17,377 bases of DNA from Methanothrix sp. (GTDB lineage: Archaea > Halobacteriota > Methanosarcinia > Methanotrichales > Methanotrichaceae), in assembly GCA_012798025.1 (NCBI GenBank), contig JAAZNX010000195.1, forward strand, positions 1 to 17,377, in the 5' to 3' direction. The notes under the pieces were generated by a model, which was not told where the DNA came from, searched no databases, and was given only the letters and a program-made list of their open reading frames with translations. Position 1 is the stretch's first letter. Every line of letters starts with the position of its first letter. Below are positions 14,389 through 17,377 of this stretch, one piece after another. Position numbers and translations under genes: made by a program.

Positions 14389-14894
14389 GTCCTAGCCAGG
14401 CTCTTGGCCCCGCGGGCAATTTTCGCTGCCGCTTCTTTTCTCATCATCTCCACGAACTCACCCTGCGTGGCGTAGATCAGGGTACCTGTGGGACAGGCAC
14501 TCACACAGGCCGGAACGTCCAGATCCCTGCACCGATCGCACTTTACTGCGATCCTCACCTCTTTATGTCTCCCGATGACTCCATAAGGACAGATCATGGC
14601 GCACATCCAGCAACCCACACACCTTTCCTCATCCCTGTCTACTATGCCTGTGATGGGGTCCTGGGACATGGCACCTGTTCGGCAAACTGCCACACAGGGA
14701 GCGTCCTCACAGTGACGGCAAACCAGGGGCACCTTCTGACCCTCGGCCATCTCAACATAGACTCGTCGAACCGGGGCGGGTTTCTCATAGACCGCACCAA
14801 AAAGGCTCTTGCTGGCAGAATGCTCCACTGCGCAGGCAATCTCACACGACTTGCAGCCCATGCAACGGTCTAGGCGCACAAATACTTCTTTCAT
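14385..14894 (-). CDS. cooF: CooF-like ferredoxin, four-cluster 4Fe-4S electron carrier
   Basis: A 169-residue polyferredoxin that would take electrons from CooS. Four cysteine groups are visible: C11-C14-C17-C21 (CMGCKSCEIAC), C59-C62-C67-C71 (CRHCEDAPCVAVC), C92-C95-C98-C102 (CVGCWMCAMIC) and C119-C122-C130-C134. This is the CooF/HycB/DmsB arrangement, enough for four [4Fe-4S] clusters. There is no Tat signal, so it is cytoplasmic. It starts six bases after the cooS stop on the same strand, as in bacterial and archaeal coo loci, and its end overlaps the convergent KaiC-like gene by four bases. No energy-converting hydrogenase genes follow, so the final electron acceptor is not visible. DmsB-like subunits look similar, but position beside cooS decides the call. 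Confidence 0.92.
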   Translation of the reverse strand: MKEVFVRLDRCMGCKSCEIACAVEHSASKSLFGAVYEKPAPVRRVYVEMAEGQKVPLVCRHCEDAPCVAVCRTGAMSQDPITGIVDRDEERCVGCWMCAMICPYGVIGRHKEVRIAVKCDRCRDLDVPACVSACPTGTLIYATQGEFVEMMRKEAAAKIARGAKSLART

Positions 14895-14900
14895 CTTAGC

Positions 14901-16748
14901 TCACAACCCCAATTTCCTGCGCTGGTTGTCGATGTGGTCGATCATAAGAGATGCGGCCTTGAAGGGATCTGTCTCCACTGCGAAGCTTGCACCAACCACG
15001 TCTTTTGCGCCTGCGGTTAGCAGACCGGCCACTGCCTGGCTTCCCAGAACGGGCGGCACTGTGCCAAGCACTGTGAAGACTCCTGAGCCCACCACGTAAG
15101 CTCCGATGGATACTGCCTTCTCGCTCATCCACTCCGGAGCTGCGCCTGCAGCAGGCAAGTCGCTGATGTCAATGTCCAAAGCGTTTGCGATTGCAGCAGC
15201 AGCGACGAGGATGCGACTGATATCCACGCAAGATCCCATATGCAGCACTGGTGGAATTCCCAACGCTTTGCACACGCCCTTAAGGCCATCTCCTGCGAGA
15301 TCCGCCGCCTCAGGCAGGAGCAGACCGGCCTTGGCACATGCCAGGGCATTGCAACCGGTTGTAACGACGAGCACATTGTTTTTTATTAACTCCTTCACCA
15401 AGTTCAAGTGGCCGAAATCATGCTGTACCTTCGGGTTGTTGCAGCCGACCACAGCCCCAATGCCACGAATAGCGCCGCTCTTGATTGCGCCAAGCAGGGG
15501 ATCAAGAGTTCCGCCCAATGCGCCCACGATGGCCTCGACGGAGAAGCCCACCATGCATTTGGTCTTGACGTCGGGGATATGGACCTTGGAGGGATTTCTG
15601 TTTTGGTAGTTCAGAATCGCGACCTTTACTATCTCTTTGGCGGTCTCAAGTGCTGTCTCCTCATGGAATTCCATGTGTGTGGCACCTGGGAACTTGGCCT
15701 TGGGAGAGGTCGAAATGAACTTGGTATGGAAGCAACCGGCGAGCGCTCCGATGGCGGGCATGATGCATTGTATGTCCACGACCATTGCCTCAACTGCGCC
15801 AGTTGCGACAGCCAGCTCCTGCTGCAGGAAGTTGCCCGCCACGGGAACGCCGTGGCGCATGAGCACCTCATTCCCAGTGCAGCACATGCCGGACACATTG
15901 ATTCCAATGGCTCCCTGCTTTTTGGCCAGCTCAACCATTTCAGGGTCTGATGCTGCGGCCACTATCATCTCCGAGAGCAGGGGCTCATGTCCGTGAATTA
16001 TTATATTAATTTCGTTTGGCTCCAGAACGCCCAGATTTGCCTCAGAGAACGTTGGCTTGGGCGTGCCGAACATTACATCCTGCAGCTCAGTGGCGATCAT
16101 GGAACCACCCCAGCCGTCGGCGAGGCTGGCACGCAGGCCCTGCAAAATTAAGTGTACGTAATCGTTGTCCACGCCAATGTGGGTGCGATGCATGATCTCC
16201 ACGATCTCCCTGTCGATGCCTCGTGGATCGATGCCAAGCTTTCTCCACAGTTCGATCCTCTTGGCAGGCGCACGGAGGGTGAATTGAATGGGACCTTCTT
16301 GCTTGCCGAACTCTGCCATTATGGCCTCGGCCAGGGCGATTTGGTCCTCTACATTGTACTCCTTCATAAGCCGTTCCAGCTTGGCTTTGTCCTTGACTTG
16401 ATAACTTGGAGCCCTGCCTTCAGACATGAGTTTGAATGTGTGGGCCACGCCTCTGCCGTGGTCGGAGTGAGCTGCTGCACCTGCAGCAATGCTGCGAATC
16501 AAATTGCGTGCTACTATGATGTCAGCCGTAGCTCCACAGACTCCTTTGCTTGGCCCCTCTCCGAAGGGATCTATGCGGCAAGGACCCATGTTGCAGTTGC
16601 GACAGCAAAGCCCCAGCTCGCCAAAGCCGCATTGTGGCTGTTGTTTTTCGAAGCGGTCCCATGCAGTCTCAATACCCGCCTTCTTGGCAAGTGCGAGCAT
16701 CTCCAGGCTGGCAGGATCGATGGATCTATCTTGGACGTCCTTAACCAT
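14901..16748 (-). CDS. cooS: Anaerobic Ni-Fe carbon monoxide dehydrogenase, catalytic subunit CooS
   Basis: Monofunctional CO dehydrogenase: CO plus water to CO2, two protons and two electrons. The 615-residue length and cysteine pattern fit bacterial-type CooS rather than the CdhA of the acetyl-CoA-cleaving complex. The D-cluster cysteines are C40 and C48, the B-cluster cysteines C49, C52, C57 and C71 (CCRNCNMGPC). For the Ni-containing C-cluster, the His in IHGHEP (252-254), C290 in MCCTGNE, C328 in QCIMP, C436 in VVGCNNP, C466 in TTGCNALAC and C507 in MGSCVDIS match the expected ligands. All seem present, so the enzyme should be active. The SD GAGGA lies about seven bases before the ATG, and a TATA-like ATTAAATAG lies upstream. 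It is followed by cooF. An FNT gene diverges on the right. Confidence 0.96.
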   Translation of the reverse strand: MVKDVQDRSIDPASLEMLALAKKAGIETAWDRFEKQQPQCGFGELGLCCRNCNMGPCRIDPFGEGPSKGVCGATADIIVARNLIRSIAAGAAAHSDHGRGVAHTFKLMSEGRAPSYQVKDKAKLERLMKEYNVEDQIALAEAIMAEFGKQEGPIQFTLRAPAKRIELWRKLGIDPRGIDREIVEIMHRTHIGVDNDYVHLILQGLRASLADGWGGSMIATELQDVMFGTPKPTFSEANLGVLEPNEINIIIHGHEPLLSEMIVAAASDPEMVELAKKQGAIGINVSGMCCTGNEVLMRHGVPVAGNFLQQELAVATGAVEAMVVDIQCIMPAIGALAGCFHTKFISTSPKAKFPGATHMEFHEETALETAKEIVKVAILNYQNRNPSKVHIPDVKTKCMVGFSVEAIVGALGGTLDPLLGAIKSGAIRGIGAVVGCNNPKVQHDFGHLNLVKELIKNNVLVVTTGCNALACAKAGLLLPEAADLAGDGLKGVCKALGIPPVLHMGSCVDISRILVAAAAIANALDIDISDLPAAGAAPEWMSEKAVSIGAYVVGSGVFTVLGTVPPVLGSQAVAGLLTAGAKDVVGASFAVETDPFKAASLMIDHIDNQRRKLGL

Positions 16749-16791
16749 ATTTGTTCCTCAGTGTAATATTCACGATGCAATTTGTCTTTTA

Positions 16792-16800
16792 CTATTTAAT
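16792..16800 (-). promoter_or_regulatory. TATA-like box of cooS
   Basis: ATTAAATAG on the minus strand, about 47 bases before the cooS ATG, which would give a leader of roughly 20 bases carrying the GAGGA SD. The 294-base region 16749-17042 is AT-rich and holds the cooS and FNT promoters; I see no convincing gene in it. Confidence 0.35.
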
Positions 16801-16968
16801 GCTTATCTTTTTATTTTAAATTCTTTGAAAAAATTTGAGAAAGTTTTATAAAATGTTATCTCCGAAAATATCCTTTAAATCCGACGACCGAGCAGCGAAG
16901 GTCAAGTTTGATGATAATAATAATGATGGAATAGATATATATACCAATCACCGGAAGCGTATTACCTA

Positions 16969-16976
16969 CTATAAAT
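16969..16976 (+). promoter_or_regulatory. TATA-like box of the FNT gene
   Basis: CTATAAAT on the plus strand. Transcription about 25 bases downstream would give a leader of roughly 45 bases ending in the GGAGG SD (17031-17035) before the GTG at 17043. Confidence 0.4.
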
Positions 16977-17042
16977 GCCAAAGGCCTGCACCAAACGACC
17001 TTCAGATAAAATTTGGTTCAGGATGAAAATGGAGGATCAAAC

Positions 17043-17377
17043 GTGGCATTCAAAGTCCCTACAGAGATCGCAAAAGCTGCAATAGCTTCTGGTTGCACCA
17101 AGTGCAGTGCTAAAATGGCAAAAGCTACTTGTTCTCGGCTTCCTGGCCGGGGCGTACATTGCCTTCGGAGCCCTGCTGAGCGAGGTAGTAGCAGGGGGAC
17201 TGTCTGGCGGCACAATAACTGCTGCAGATGGAGCAGTATGCAAGATTGCTCTTCCAGCGGGCCTAAGTGAAGTTCACAGCAGGTGCGGTATTTCCCGTGG
17301 GGCTCATGTTAGTAGTAATAGGAGGCGCGGAGCTATTTACTGGTAACTGCATGTTCGCATCAGTCAGCGTCCTAAAC
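17043..17377 (+). pseudogene. Formate/nitrite transporter (FNT) family gene, 5' part, read in three successive frames
   Basis: FNT proteins are pentameric membrane channels for formate, nitrite, hydrosulfide or related monovalent anions. The start is GTG at 17043, seven bases after GGAGG. Frame one gives AFKVPTEIAKAAIASGCTKCSAK; frame two from about 17116 gives KLLVLGFLAGAYIAFGALLSEVVAGG, the first FNT membrane helix; frame three from about 17267 gives [18 protein letters not shown] and ELFTGNCMF, the second helix and FNT signature. Removing one A from AAAA (17112-17115) and one A from AA (17265-17266) restores a single frame, with [10 protein letters not shown] across the second join. Downstream protein sequence is fully conserved, so assembly indels or very recent decay are likely. 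The gene runs off the right edge. The family call is firm; the substrate is unknown. Confidence 0.8.

Noticed and set aside
15408..16766. Two long plus-strand open frames (180 and 204 codons) opposite cooS
   Set aside because: They are antisense to a protein with every expected cluster cysteine, show no domain or SD, and arise from GC-rich codon bias on the other strand.
16835..17026. Plus-strand frame of 63 codons in the cooS-FNT gap
   Set aside because: The start is TTG without an SD, the sequence is low-complexity (an Asp/Asn run from GATAATAAT repeats), and it runs over the FNT promoter region.
1..17377. CRISPR array, tRNA or rRNA genes, insertion sequences, phage genes
   Set aside because: I found no regularly spaced repeats, cloverleaf-like segments, transposase or phage proteins. 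The intergenic gaps are short and mostly explained by promoters.

Overview
The window looks like part of a chromosome from a methanogenic archaeon of the Methanosarcinales, most like Methanothrix/Methanosaeta. That assignment is inference from gene content: F420-dependent methylene-H4MPT dehydrogenase, MtrA and MtrH homologues, SRP19, archaeal-type ThrRS, a HARP-type RNase P and the archaeal phosphomevalonate dehydratase pair. Several start codons sit about 25-30 nt downstream of TATA-like boxes with no Shine-Dalgarno (SD) sequence, which suggests leaderless archaeal transcripts. Genes are densely packed on both strands. I see no tRNA, rRNA, CRISPR array or insertion sequence.

Layout. From 1 to about 4000 there is a minus-strand run: PHP phosphatase-like protein, DUF2209-like protein, HflX, UPF0280 protein and the N-terminal half of ThrRS, which leaves the window on the left. 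From 4100 to 7300 there are short units: a DUF211 protein facing SRP19, a NifB without nif neighbours, a small basic protein, a HARP-type protein-only RNase P, and a very small zinc-ribbon protein that may be frameshifted. From 7300 to 9300 mtd and hisC diverge from a shared promoter region. From 9320 to 12467 four minus-strand genes follow one another: mtrA, mtrH, and the large and small subunits of aconitase X/phosphomevalonate dehydratase. From 12624 to 14388 a winged-helix regulator and a two-domain KaiC/GvpD-like ATPase point the other way. From 14385 to 16748 lies cooS-cooF, a monofunctional Ni-CO dehydrogenase and its ferredoxin. The right edge holds the start of a formate/nitrite transporter (FNT) gene read in three successive frames.

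How the genes may work together. The striking part is 10.9-17.4 kb. MtrA here lacks the C-terminal membrane anchor and is paired only with MtrH, so it predicts a soluble corrinoid protein plus a methyl-tetrahydropterin methyltransferase, separate from the sodium-pumping Mtr complex. A CO dehydrogenase/ferredoxin pair and an FNT channel are close by, with an HTH/KaiC-like pair between. I propose, as inference, a C1/CO-linked accessory module: CO oxidation to ferredoxin, methyl transfer not coupled to ion pumping, and formate movement. The rest of the window is mostly housekeeping and biosynthesis: translation, tRNA processing, protein targeting, isoprenoids, histidine and F420-linked methanogenesis.

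Sequence quality. The FNT gene needs two single-base corrections, both in A runs, and the zinc-ribbon gene may need one. Indel errors in the assembly are therefore a live explanation for broken frames here.
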